12,321 bases of DNA from Thioploca sp. Lineage in GTDB: Bacteria > Pseudomonadota > Gammaproteobacteria > Beggiatoales > Beggiatoaceae. A program made the position numbers and the translations under genes. The DNA lies in the NCBI GenBank assembly GCA_011371325.1, contig DRQV01000214.1:1-12321 (forward strand). The letters run 5' to 3'. Positions 1 to 6,716 of the stretch are shown in pieces. Position 1 is the first letter of the stretch. Every line of letters begins with the position of its first letter. Below the pieces are notes generated by a model, which worked only from the letters and a program-made list of their open reading frames with translations, made no database searches and was not told where the DNA came from.

Positions 1-1154
1 AAAAAGAAATAAATAAATTTTTATCTAATCCAGATTATTTTCGTAGGATTTCCACCAAAGCTAAACCATATTTTTATCACATTGTTAAAGAAGTAGAAAA
101 ACGTGGTTTACCGATGGAACTGGCTTTATTGCCAGCGATTGAAAGTGCATTTGAGCCTAGAGCTATTTCTCATAAAAGTGCTGCTGGTTTATGGCAATTT
201 ATGCCAGCTACTGGTAGACACTATGGATTAACTCAAAATAAATGGTATGATGGTAGACGTGATATTGCAGAATCAACTAATGCTGCATTAAATTATTTGA
301 AAACTCTACACAAAATGTTTGATGGTGATTGGTTTTTAGCGTTGGCAGCCTATAATTATGGTGAAGGCAATGTAGGTAAAGCTATTAGGCGTAATAAAAA
401 TAGTAATCGACCTACTGATTTTTGGTCATTAAAATTACCTAAAGAAACTCGTGAATATGTACCTAAATTATTAGCATTTGCTAAAATCGTGGCTAATCCT
501 GGAGCATATGGAATAAAATTACAAAAAATTAGTAATAAGCCTTATTTTAGGAAGGTTAATATAGATCGTCAAATTGAATTATCTGTAGTCGCTCAACTAG
601 CAGGAATATCTCTTTCTGATTTAAAATTGTTAAATCCATGTTATAGACGTGGAGTTACTTCACCAAGAGGGCCACATAGTGTTAGTTTACCTGCAAATAA
701 AGTTTATCAATTTAAACAACGACTTGCTCAAATACCAAATGAGTTAAAATTAATAAAAACTGTTGCTTTTATAAATAAGTCACCAAATAAGTTACCTACT
801 AAAAGTAAAAAAACTTATCGTAAATTTATTAAAAAAACAGCTAAAAACTTAGTAGAATATCAAGTTAAAAAAGGTGATACTTTGTGGAAAATTGCTAAAC
901 GACTTAATATGAAAGTTGCTAAAATACGTAGTTTGAATAAACTCAGTAAAAATACATCTTTACAAGTTGGGCAAAAATTAGTAATATCAGCGGCAAAAAC
1001 GGTTATAACAACCAAGAAACATAGAGTTCGCCGAGGTGATAATTTGTGGAGAATTGCTAGACGTTATGGTACTACAGTTTTATTGTTAAAAAAATTGAAT
1101 AAATTTAATAATAATTCTCTAAAGGTTGGTAAATTCCTAGTAATACCAAATTAG
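1..1154 (+). CDS. mltD: Membrane-bound lytic murein transglycosylase D, 5' end cut by window
   Basis: This is the 3' part of an MltD-type lytic transglycosylase, an envelope enzyme that cleaves the glycan strands of peptidoglycan. The reading frame is open from base 3, so the true start lies outside the window; the ATG at 114 is internal. Frame positions 3-113 already read as family sequence (AKPYFYHIVKEVEKRGLP). The SLT catalytic glutamate is in the ALLPAIESAF motif, codon 141-143. Further family motifs follow: AAGLWQFMPATGR, MFDGDW, LAAYNYGEGNV and ETREYVPKLLA. Counting from the ATG at 114, a basic linker lies near residues 222-246, followed by two LysM peptidoglycan-binding domains at about 248-291 (YQVKKGDTLWKIAKRL) and 303-345 (HRVRRGDNLWRIARRYG). 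The protein ends just after the second LysM. E. coli MltD also has a lipoprotein signal, but that end is not visible here. The identification is firm. Confidence 0.95.
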   Translation, partial: KEINKFLSNPDYFRRISTKAKPYFYHIVKEVEKRGLPMELALLPAIESAFEPRAISHKSAAGLWQFMPATGRHYGLTQNKWYDGRRDIAESTNAALNYLKTLHKMFDGDWFLALAAYNYGEGNVGKAIRRNKNSNRPTDFWSLKLPKETREYVPKLLAFAKIVANPGAYGIKLQKISNKPYFRKVNIDRQIELSVVAQLAGISLSDLKLLNPCYRRGVTSPRGPHSVSLPANKVYQFKQRLAQIPNELKLIKTVAFINKSPNKLPTKSKKTYRKFIKKTAKNLVEYQVKKGDTLWKIAKRLNMKVAKIRSLNKLSKNTSLQVGQKLVISAAKTVITTKKHRVRRGDNLWRIARRYGTTVLLLKKLNKFNNNSLKVGKFLVIPN

Positions 1155-1170
1155 AAATATATTAGATAAA

Positions 1171-1296
1171 ATTAGGTGCATTAGCTTCGCACTTAAACCC
1201 GACAAACCCAACGGAAAATGGTTTGCCGGCCTAACCTACTTAATATCTTCGCTATTCGAGGCTAAAATTCTCGAAGAATCAATATCCAACAATATT
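1171..1296. repeat. Structured intergenic repeat-like region (several hairpins)
   Basis: The gap between mltD and the DHH gene is locally more GC-rich than its surroundings and full of short inverted repeats. GTGC at 1176-1179 pairs with GCAC at 1189-1192. CCGACAAACC at 1199-1208 pairs with GGTTTGCCGG at 1220-1229 (9 of 10 bases). TAGGT at 1173-1177 could pair with ACCTA at 1234-1238 to enclose both arms. TTCGAG at 1255-1260 pairs with CTCGAA at 1270-1275, and AATAT at 1281-1285 with ATATT at 1292-1296. The text GGTGCATTAGCTTCGCAC followed by AAACCCGACAAACCCAAC resembles decayed copies of short dispersed repeats that I recall from cyanobacteria and large sulfur bacteria. It may also end mltD transcription, although no clean T-run follows. 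Copies elsewhere in the genome cannot be checked here. Confidence 0.4.
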
Positions 1297-1309
1297 AGGA
1301 AGTTAAGAT

Positions 1310-2245
1310 ATGTCACAAAAATATCGCTTGGTAACAAGAAGTGATTTTGATGGCTTAATTTGTGCTGTTTTATTAAAAGAACTTGATCTAATAGATGATA
1401 TTAAATTTGTTCATCCTAGAGATGTACAACTAGGCAGAATTCCGATTGGTCCAAATGATATAACTACCAATCTGCCATATTCTCCTGGAGCCCATCTAAT
1501 ATTTGATCATCATTTAAGTGAAGCTATAAGAATTTTAGGAGAACAAAGTCGTCCATCTAATTATATTATTGATCCAGATGCTCCATCTGCATCACGAGTA
1601 GTTTATAACTATTATGGAAGTGATAAATTTCCAAATATTAGCGAAGATATGATTATTTCAGTTGATAAAGCCGATTCAGCTGATTTTACTCGTGATGAAA
1701 TATTATATCCAAAGGAATGGGTATTACTCAATTATCTAATGGATCCTAGAAGTGGTTTAGGACGTTTTAAGCATTTTCGAGTTTCTAACTATGATTTGAT
1801 GATGATGTTAATTGATTATTGTAAAACTCATACTATTAATGAAATATTAAAATTACCAGATGTTGACGAACGAGTTAAATTATATTTTGAACATCAAAAA
1901 GCATCTATGGAACAAATTGAAAAATGTTCTACTGTACGTGATAATATAGTGGTATTAGACTTGAGAAATGAAGAAGAAATTTTTACTACCAATCGTTTTG
2001 TGATTTATGCTCTTTATCCAGAATGTAATATTTCTATTCACGTATTATGGGGTTTACAAAGGCAAAATACAGTATTAGCAGTTGGTAAATCAATTCTTGA
2101 TCGTTCTTCTAAAACTAACATAGGAGTACTTATGCTAGAATATAATGGTGGTGGACATAAAGCAGCAGGGACTTGTCAAGTACCAAATGAAAAATCTGAC
2201 AAGGTTTTACAAGAAATTATCGAAAGGATTAATAATGATGGTTAG
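1310..2245 (+). CDS. DHH-family phosphoesterase (exopolyphosphatase-like)
   Basis: A 311-residue DHH-superfamily phosphoesterase, probably cytoplasmic and metal dependent. Visible motifs are RSDFDG (residues 10-15, the first metal-binding aspartates), the signature FDHH (65-68), VDKADSADF (118-126) and a C-terminal DHHA1-type GGGHKAAGT (280-288). Members with this layout are often annotated as exopolyphosphatase-like; others hydrolyse pGpG, cyclic di-AMP or nanoRNA. The substrate cannot be assigned from sequence, so I give no symbol. The start is supported by AGGAAG at 1297-1302, seven bases before the ATG. The 3' end overlaps the next gene by 11 bases, which suggests translational coupling. 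The family call is firm and the exact reaction open. Confidence 0.85.
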   Translation: MSQKYRLVTRSDFDGLICAVLLKELDLIDDIKFVHPRDVQLGRIPIGPNDITTNLPYSPGAHLIFDHHLSEAIRILGEQSRPSNYIIDPDAPSASRVVYNYYGSDKFPNISEDMIISVDKADSADFTRDEILYPKEWVLLNYLMDPRSGLGRFKHFRVSNYDLMMMLIDYCKTHTINEILKLPDVDERVKLYFEHQKASMEQIEKCSTVRDNIVVLDLRNEEEIFTTNRFVIYALYPECNISIHVLWGLQRQNTVLAVGKSILDRSSKTNIGVLMLEYNGGGHKAAGTCQVPNEKSDKVLQEIIERINNDG

Positions 2246-3020
2246 AATTTTACAATTTATAACTTTAATAACATTTTTCCTAATTAGTGTACCAACTTAT
2301 GCTAATTATACTTTGGTGTTTATTCATGGCTATTTAAGTGATGGTAGTAATTGGCGACTGGCTGGTATTATAGATACTTTGCAACATAATGGTTGGCAGG
2401 ATGCAGGGCATTTATTCCCCAATGGACCATTATTGGGTTCAATTCAATCTGATACTAATAATATTTATACAGTAACGTTACCTTCAGAGGCACCATTGCC
2501 AATACAAGCACAATGGCTGGATATTTATTTACAAAATTTACAACAACGTCATCCGGATAATCAGCTAGTTTTAATTGGTCATTCAGCTGGTGGAGTGGTT
2601 GCTAGGTTGGTTATGGTTACTGGAAAAATTAAAATTAAAGGTTTAATTAGTATTGCTAGTCCACATTTAGGCACTGATAAAGCCGAATTAGCAACTTATA
2701 TTAATAATAGTCCAGCTAGTTTGATCACTCCTATGTTAGGATTAGGTACTATTAATCGTAGTCAAGGGTTATATCTTGATTTGATTAGAGAACGTCCATA
2801 TAGTCTATTGTTTTGGCTTAATCATCAACCACATCCTAAAGGTTTCTATGTATCCATAATAAGAAATGGAGATGATTGGGTTGCACCTTATAGTCAAGAT
2901 ATGAACAATGTATCAGCTTTACGTGGTTTATCTAAAATTATTGTTACGATTGGTAATCATAGTTTAAACTTTTCCGATGGAGTATTATTAGTAAATTTAC
3001 TAAATAAACTGCTTAAATAG
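2235..3020 (+). CDS. Secreted alpha/beta hydrolase (lipase/esterase-like)
   Basis: A 261-residue alpha/beta-hydrolase with an N-terminal Sec signal peptide: a hydrophobic stretch at residues 5-20, then a likely cut after PTYA at 23. The mature part starts with FIHGYLSDGSNW, the oxyanion-hole HG motif. The nucleophile elbow is GHSAGG with Ser117, followed by ISIASPHLGTD, as in triacylglycerol lipases and PGAP1-like esterases. Likely triad partners are Asp213 or Asp214 (RNGDDWVAPYSQ) and His242 (GNHSLNF). I chose the ATG at 2235 because AAGGA at 2224-2228 precedes it and because the signal peptide starts there; the adjacent ATG at 2238 is equally possible. A longer in-frame start at 2145 would lie deep inside the DHH gene and put a charged segment before the signal peptide, so I reject it. 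The substrate is unknown. It is probably exported and co-transcribed with the DHH gene. Confidence 0.8.
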   Translation: MMVRILQFITLITFFLISVPTYANYTLVFIHGYLSDGSNWRLAGIIDTLQHNGWQDAGHLFPNGPLLGSIQSDTNNIYTVTLPSEAPLPIQAQWLDIYLQNLQQRHPDNQLVLIGHSAGGVVARLVMVTGKIKIKGLISIASPHLGTDKAELATYINNSPASLITPMLGLGTINRSQGLYLDLIRERPYSLLFWLNHQPHPKGFYVSIIRNGDDWVAPYSQDMNNVSALRGLSKIIVTIGNHSLNFSDGVLLVNLLNKLLK

Positions 3021-3063
3021 GATTATTTTAATAATATTTGACAACATATTTAGAAAAATTTAA

Positions 3064-3251
3064 ATGGGTTATGTAAAATATTCAAAAACACCTATTGAAC
3101 ATATTCTCACAGTTGATAATAAAACTCAAATAATTCATGGCCCATTGGCTGATAAAAAAGCATTGGAAAAATACTGTATCAACAACAGTTTAAAGAACGT
3201 ATGCAAACAGGGGGAAATAGTTTTTTTAATCTAATTTATCTCACTGAATGA
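3064..3251 (+). pseudogene. Small gene apparently broken by a one-base frameshift
   Basis: The ATG at 3064, directly after an in-frame TAA at 3061, opens a 56-codon frame that stops at 3232-3234. After codon Lys36 the reading quality falls (KYCINNSLKNVCKQ). The frame beginning at 3171, however, reads ILYQQQFKERMQTGGNSFF and continues NLIYLTE to a TGA at 3249-3251. Adding one A to the five-A run at 3167-3171 would join the two into a single protein of about 62 residues. I therefore suspect a one-base deletion, or a homopolymer sequencing error. I do not recognise the family. No strong ribosome binding site precedes the ATG. It converges on the phage-type gene, with 4 bases between the joint stop and that gene's stop. 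Confidence 0.4.
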
Positions 3252-3255
3252 TTTT

Positions 3256-3753
3256 TTATTGACTGTATGGGTCACCCCATTCAGTAGTATAAATAATTTC
3301 AAAATCAATTGTTGCTCCAGCTACTTTATAATTTGTTAATAAATAAGAAATTTCTGTTTTTGGAATATGAGTCATTGGTAAACGTGAAATAGTGGCAGCA
3401 ATATCTTGAATATCATCAATTAATTCATCCAAACTCATATCTCCCATAATTAATGCTTTTTCTATATCACCTAACAATTGATTACCAATTGCGGCATGGT
3501 GTTTACCATTACTAACAGCTACAATAGCTTCTATTCTAATTACCAATTCACGTACCGTGCCACCAGATTGATTACGTTTTCTAGTTTCCTCTAATTCCCA
3601 TACCGAAAGAGCTGGAACAATATTTTTTTCAATGACTGATTCCTGTCGGTAAACATTGCCTGGCCCAATATTATTGTCATAACCATTTTCTTTTGTTATT
3701 GTTTCAAGTTGAGCAATAATACGTTCAACAATTTGTTCACGTATTGTCTTCAT
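3256..3753 (-). CDS. Phage tail-type protein (tail terminator/minor tail-like), orphan
   Basis: A 165-residue protein with no signal peptide or membrane segment. Its layout matches small phage tail terminator or minor tail proteins. An N-terminal helix (IREQIVERIIAQLETIT, residues 4-20) leads to NGYDNNIGPGNVYRQ and a strand with VPALSVWELEE (46-56). A central strand VRELVIRIEAIVAV (67-80) is followed by the helix LLGDIEKALIMGD (93-105). The C-terminus, FEIIYTTEWGDPY, is the ending I recall from tail-terminator-like families. The assignment rests on recalled pattern similarity, not on a catalytic motif, so it is moderate. No other recognisable phage gene is in the window, so this is either a prophage remnant or a domesticated gene. 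The frame is intact and has a plausible promoter, which argues against simple decay. The ribosome binding site is weak. Its neighbours on both sides are on the + strand. Confidence 0.55.
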   Translation of the reverse strand: MKTIREQIVERIIAQLETITKENGYDNNIGPGNVYRQESVIEKNIVPALSVWELEETRKRNQSGGTVRELVIRIEAIVAVSNGKHHAAIGNQLLGDIEKALIMGDMSLDELIDDIQDIAATISRLPMTHIPKTEISYLLTNYKVAGATIDFEIIYTTEWGDPYSQ

Positions 3754-3784
3754 ATATTATTAAGTGATATTTAAATTTTTACAT

Positions 3785-3813
3785 ATTGTAACATCTGAAT
3801 ATTTTTGTGCAAA
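3785..3813 (-). promoter_or_regulatory. Candidate sigma70-like promoter for the phage tail-type gene
   Basis: On the - strand, TACAAT (plus 3785-3790) matches the -10 consensus at 5 of 6 positions. TTTGCA (plus 3808-3813) matches the -35 at 4 of 6, with a 17-base spacer. It lies about 31 bases upstream of the ATG. AT-rich DNA yields such matches by chance. Confidence 0.35.
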
Positions 3814-3906
3814 CTCAATTTATTCACCTCTTCTAAAAAATCATATTTTACATCAAAAAATGTAAATAAGCTTATTGGTAAGCTATTGGAAAATTTGCAT
3901 CATATG

Positions 3907-3936
3907 TTCTCATGAAAATTTGAAAAATGTTATAAT
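3907..3936 (+). promoter_or_regulatory. Candidate sigma70-like promoter for ubiE
   Basis: A perfect -10 TATAAT at 3931-3936 has TTCTCA at 3907-3912 (4 of 6) as a possible -35, with an 18-base spacer. It lies 43 bases upstream of the ubiE ATG. Two small hairpins sit just upstream: TTTACAT 3847-3853 with ATGTAAA 3860-3866, and AGCTTA 3869-3874 with TAAGCT 3879-3884. I cannot assign them a role. Confidence 0.45.
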
Positions 3937-3979
3937 CATTGTCGTATCTATATATTAATACTTAATTGAGGTTAAAAAC

Positions 3980-4720
3980 ATGGATTCCGAAAAAACCCAT
4001 TTTGGTTTTACTCAAATACCAAATAAAGAAAAAGTAAAAAGAGTTGGAGAAGTGTTTGATTCAGTAGCAACCCGTTATGATTTGATGAATGATTTAATGT
4101 CTTGTGGAATTCATCGCTTATGGAAACGATTTACCATTGCATTAGCTGGAGTAAAAAGTGGTCAAAGAGTATTAGATTTGGCTGGTGGAACTGGTGATTT
4201 GGCTATTAAATTTGCAGAAAAAGTTGGGCCAGAAGGAGAGGTGATCTTAGCTGATATCAATGCTTCTATGCTACGAGTTGGTCGTGAACGGTTGCTAAAT
4301 GAAGGAGTCTTAATCAACTATGCTCAAGTAAATGCTGAAACTTTACCATTTGCCAATAATAGTTTTGATCTTATTACAATAGCTTTTGGATTGCGTAATG
4401 TTACTGATAAAAATGCTGCTTTAGCTTCTATGTATCGAGTTTTAAAACCAGGTGGTAAAATATTAATTTTAGAATTTTCAGAATTAAAGATTCAACCATT
4501 AAAACCATTTTATGATATTTATTCTTTTAAAGTATTACCATTGATAGGTAAGTTAGTTACTAAAGATGCTAAAAGTTATCGTTATTTAGCAGAATCAATT
4601 CGTGTGCACCCAAATCAAGAAAATTTATTAAAACGTATGGAAGATGTTGGTTTTGAGCATTGTAATTATAACAATTTGACTGGTGGCATAGTAGCAGTAC
4701 ATAGAGGTTATAAATTATGA
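3980..4720 (+). CDS. ubiE: Ubiquinone/menaquinone biosynthesis C-methyltransferase UbiE
   Basis: A 246-residue SAM-dependent methyltransferase that C-methylates the quinone ring in ubiquinone (and menaquinone) synthesis, at the cytoplasmic side of the membrane. The UbiE signature YDLMNDLMSCGIHRLWK lies at residues 33-49. The SAM-binding motif I is VLDLAGGTGDLA (64-75). Further family motifs are ADINASML (91-98), FDLITIAFGLRNVTD (129-143) and RVLKPGGKILILEFS (153-167). The length is close to the E. coli enzyme (about 250 residues). GAGG at 3968-3971, eight bases before the ATG, supports the start. The stop overlaps the ATG of the RDD gene (ATGA at 4717-4720), so the two are probably coupled. 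The ubiJ and ubiB genes that often follow ubiE in gammaproteobacteria are not here. Confidence 0.96.
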   Translation: MDSEKTHFGFTQIPNKEKVKRVGEVFDSVATRYDLMNDLMSCGIHRLWKRFTIALAGVKSGQRVLDLAGGTGDLAIKFAEKVGPEGEVILADINASMLRVGRERLLNEGVLINYAQVNAETLPFANNSFDLITIAFGLRNVTDKNAALASMYRVLKPGGKILILEFSELKIQPLKPFYDIYSFKVLPLIGKLVTKDAKSYRYLAESIRVHPNQENLLKRMEDVGFEHCNYNNLTGGIVAVHRGYKL

Positions 4721-5205
4721 TAACTTCTTTAACTGAATATGCCAGTTTTGGACGACGTACATTAGCCGTAATATTAGATGGTATTTGGATATATCCATTA
4801 TTAATATTTTTACTATACCTTAGTTATGGTACTGATATAAACTTAACTGATATTGCTGATCCCAATTACATTTCTCAATATGAATGGCAGACTTTATTAA
4901 TTTTTTATATATTGTTAGCTTTGATAACTATATGGTTTTGGATTAAATATGCGGCTACTCCAGGTAAATTGTTACTAGATTGTGAAATTGTGGATGCCCA
5001 CACTGGTAAACCAATAAATTTTAAACAGTCTATATTACGTTATATTGGTTATTACATTTCTGCATTACCATTCTTTCTTGGTTTTTTCTGGATGTTAATA
5101 GATAAAAATCATCAAACTTGGCATGATAAAATTTCTGGCACTATTGTTATCATACATGATGAATCCCAAACATCTTTATATCAATTAGCCAAAGATTATA
5201 TTTGA
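4717..5205 (+). CDS. RDD family membrane protein
   Basis: A 162-residue inner-membrane protein of the RDD family, which is widespread and mostly without known function. The N-terminal FGRRTLAVILDG (residues 11-22) is the RDD motif, with RR and D conserved. Three hydrophobic segments are likely at about 17-37, 58-78 and 108-128. The family loops KYAATPGKLLLDCEIVD (77-93) and WHDKISGT (135-142) are present. GAGG at 4704-4707 lies nine bases before the start. The ATGA overlap with ubiE suggests co-expression, but the genes need not share a pathway. The family call is firm; no function is claimed. Confidence 0.88.
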   Translation: MITSLTEYASFGRRTLAVILDGIWIYPLLIFLLYLSYGTDINLTDIADPNYISQYEWQTLLIFYILLALITIWFWIKYAATPGKLLLDCEIVDAHTGKPINFKQSILRYIGYYISALPFFLGFFWMLIDKNHQTWHDKISGTIVIIHDESQTSLYQLAKDYI

Positions 5206-5334
5206 TAAACAATAAATACACAGTATCTTACCTAATCGAGAAACTCTATGGTTTAGATTAACCTTGACGAATTGTAACATTATGAAAATAACGAATGATT
5301 AAATTTTTGGTGGGGATTTTGTAAATTGACATCG

Positions 5335-5360
5335 TAGAGACAAGGCATGCCTTGTCCCTA
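5335..5360. repeat. Palindromic repeat, 18-bp perfect core
   Basis: GACAAGGCATGCCTTGTC at 5339-5356 is a perfect palindrome. After one mismatched pair (5338 and 5357), three more pairs extend it to 5335-5360. The context GTAGAGAC...GTCCCTA resembles short palindromic repeats I recall as abundant in cyanobacteria and in Beggiatoa/Thiomargarita-type genomes. It lies between the convergent RDD and fccB genes, where a bidirectional hairpin could also stop transcription, although no T-run follows. Looser outer arms (AAATTTTTGG at 5311-5320 and CCAAATTT at 5364-5371) may belong to the same element. Confidence 0.7.
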
Positions 5361-5391
5361 AAACCAAATTTGTTTATGTAATGTGTGAGAG

Positions 5392-5420
5392 TTTTGGGAA
5401 ATCATACCTAATTCCCGAAA
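5392..5420. terminator. Possible hairpin terminator between RDD and fccB genes
   Basis: TTTTGGGAA at 5392-5400 can pair with TTCCCGAAA at 5412-5420 around an 11-base loop, with one G-U pair in a + strand transcript. The 5' side is T-rich but no T-run follows the 3' arm, so termination is only possible. It sits in a convergent gap where one would be expected. Confidence 0.3.
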
Positions 5421-5438
5421 TAACAATAGTTAACATTT

Positions 5439-6716
5439 TCAATCAAACATTTCATGGGTAATATTGTCATATAAACTATGAGCATAAGCAACTTCACTTT
5501 TGCGATAATCAGCAGATGCTTTTATAGGAGAAGAGCCACTTGCACCTTGTGATACTAATATCTTTCCATTTTCTACTCGATATACCCCGGCCACTGAAAT
5601 TCCAAATTCATTTCCCACCACACTATAACAAGTATTTACTAAAGATGGATTGACCATTTCTACTCCACGTAAAGAAGCAGTTATGGCTTGTGCACAAACC
5701 TTAGCTTGTGAATTAGCAGAGTAGGCAGATTTTGGCATCACTCCAGCAATACAGGCATCACCTATTACATAAACATCTGGTAATAGACTTGATTCAAAAG
5801 TTCTTTGATCAATTGGACACCAACCACTAGCATCAGTTAAACCATTATCAATAGCAATTTTACCAGCTTGTTGAGGTGGAATAATATTAATTACAGCAGC
5901 AGTATATTTATCTTCTGAAGTATGAATTGTCATCGTTTTAGCATCAACGGCTGTTAACTTGCCACCTCTATCTGGTGGAATCCATTCTAACAAACTATTA
6001 TCAGTTCCATAATTATATAGCTGTTCCCAACCTTGAGTAAATAAACTTTGTTTAGCAAAACTTTGATTTGAATCTAAAATTATTACTTTAGATTTTGGTT
6101 TATTACATTTAAAATATTGAGCAATTAAACTAGCTCGCTCATAAGGGCCAGGTGGACAACGGAATGGTTTAGGAGGAACTGTAATAATAATATTCTCTCC
6201 ATTTTTCATGGCTTGCAACTGCTTCTGCAATATTGTGGTTTGAGAACCAGCCTTCCAAGCATGAGGAATTTTATCTATCATGGTTTCATCATAACCATCA
6301 ATAGCATCCCAGTTAAAGCTGATGCCAGGTGATACGATCAAACGGTCATAACTTAATGTTTCCCCATTTTGTAACTTAACTTGTTTTAAATCTGCTTCAA
6401 TATTAGTAGCTTGGGAATAAACTACCTTGATACCATATTTGGCTAAATTAGCATAATCATATTTGATTGATTCAATATTTCTAGTTCCACCTATAACTTC
6501 ATTACTCATGAAACAAGTGTAGTAATGTTGGTTTTGTTCAACTAGAGTTACATCAATATTGGATTCAACTTTACGGATATATTTTGCAGCGATAACCCCG
6601 CCAGCTCCGCCACCTATGATTACAACTTTCTGCTTAGTTTTAGAATTAAAAACATAAAAACCGGCAACGGTTGCAGCAGTTACAGCTAAAAATGTTCTAC
6701 GGGTAAAATTTGCCAC
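5439..6716 (-). CDS. fccB: Flavocytochrome c sulfide dehydrogenase, flavoprotein subunit
   Basis: The FAD subunit of the periplasmic sulfide dehydrogenase, which oxidises sulfide to sulfur and passes electrons to the FccA haems. The 425 residues start with a Tat signal, TRRTFL, followed by a hydrophobic stretch (residues 5-23). The Rossmann FAD motif is VVIIGGGAGGVIAA (31-44). YYTCFMSNEVIGG (65-77) carries Cys68, equivalent to the cysteine that binds FAD covalently in Allochromatium FccB. Cys187 (FRCPPGPYERA) and Cys363 (NTCYSVVGNEFG) match the redox disulfide pair of the family. VYVIGDAC (315-322) is the second FAD motif. All key residues are present, so an active enzyme is expected. The start is GTG (plus 6714-6716), overlapping the fccA TAG by one base, with AGGTGG six bases upstream. 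No other start exists before the upstream stop. A general sulfide:quinone reductase is less likely given the Tat signal and the linked cytochrome. Confidence 0.95.
   Translation of the reverse strand: MANFTRRTFLAVTAATVAGFYVFNSKTKQKVVIIGGGAGGVIAAKYIRKVESNIDVTLVEQNQHYYTCFMSNEVIGGTRNIESIKYDYANLAKYGIKVVYSQATNIEADLKQVKLQNGETLSYDRLIVSPGISFNWDAIDGYDETMIDKIPHAWKAGSQTTILQKQLQAMKNGENIIITVPPKPFRCPPGPYERASLIAQYFKCNKPKSKVIILDSNQSFAKQSLFTQGWEQLYNYGTDNSLLEWIPPDRGGKLTAVDAKTMTIHTSEDKYTAAVINIIPPQQAGKIAIDNGLTDASGWCPIDQRTFESSLLPDVYVIGDACIAGVMPKSAYSANSQAKVCAQAITASLRGVEMVNPSLVNTCYSVVGNEFGISVAGVYRVENGKILVSQGASGSSPIKASADYRKSEVAYAHSLYDNITHEMFD

Noticed and set aside
2145..2234. Longer N-terminus for the alpha/beta hydrolase from the ATG at 2145
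   Set aside because: It would lie entirely inside the DHH coding region and place a charged segment before a clean signal peptide. AAGGA at 2224-2228 supports the start at 2235.
3038..3043. Perfect TTGACA as a promoter for the frameshifted small gene
   Set aside because: No acceptable -10 lies at 16-18 bases; the best fit would overlap the ATG itself.
3091..3105. Thirteen bases shared with the left end of the 135-base element (CCTATTGAACATA)
   Set aside because: Matches of this length are expected by chance in AT-rich DNA of this size, and the 12-base partner arm is absent.
3243..3285. Inverted repeat ACTGAATG/CATTCAGT at the end of the phage-type gene
   Set aside because: The stem is only 8 bp around a 27-base loop and partly inside coding sequence, so it is too weak to call a terminator.
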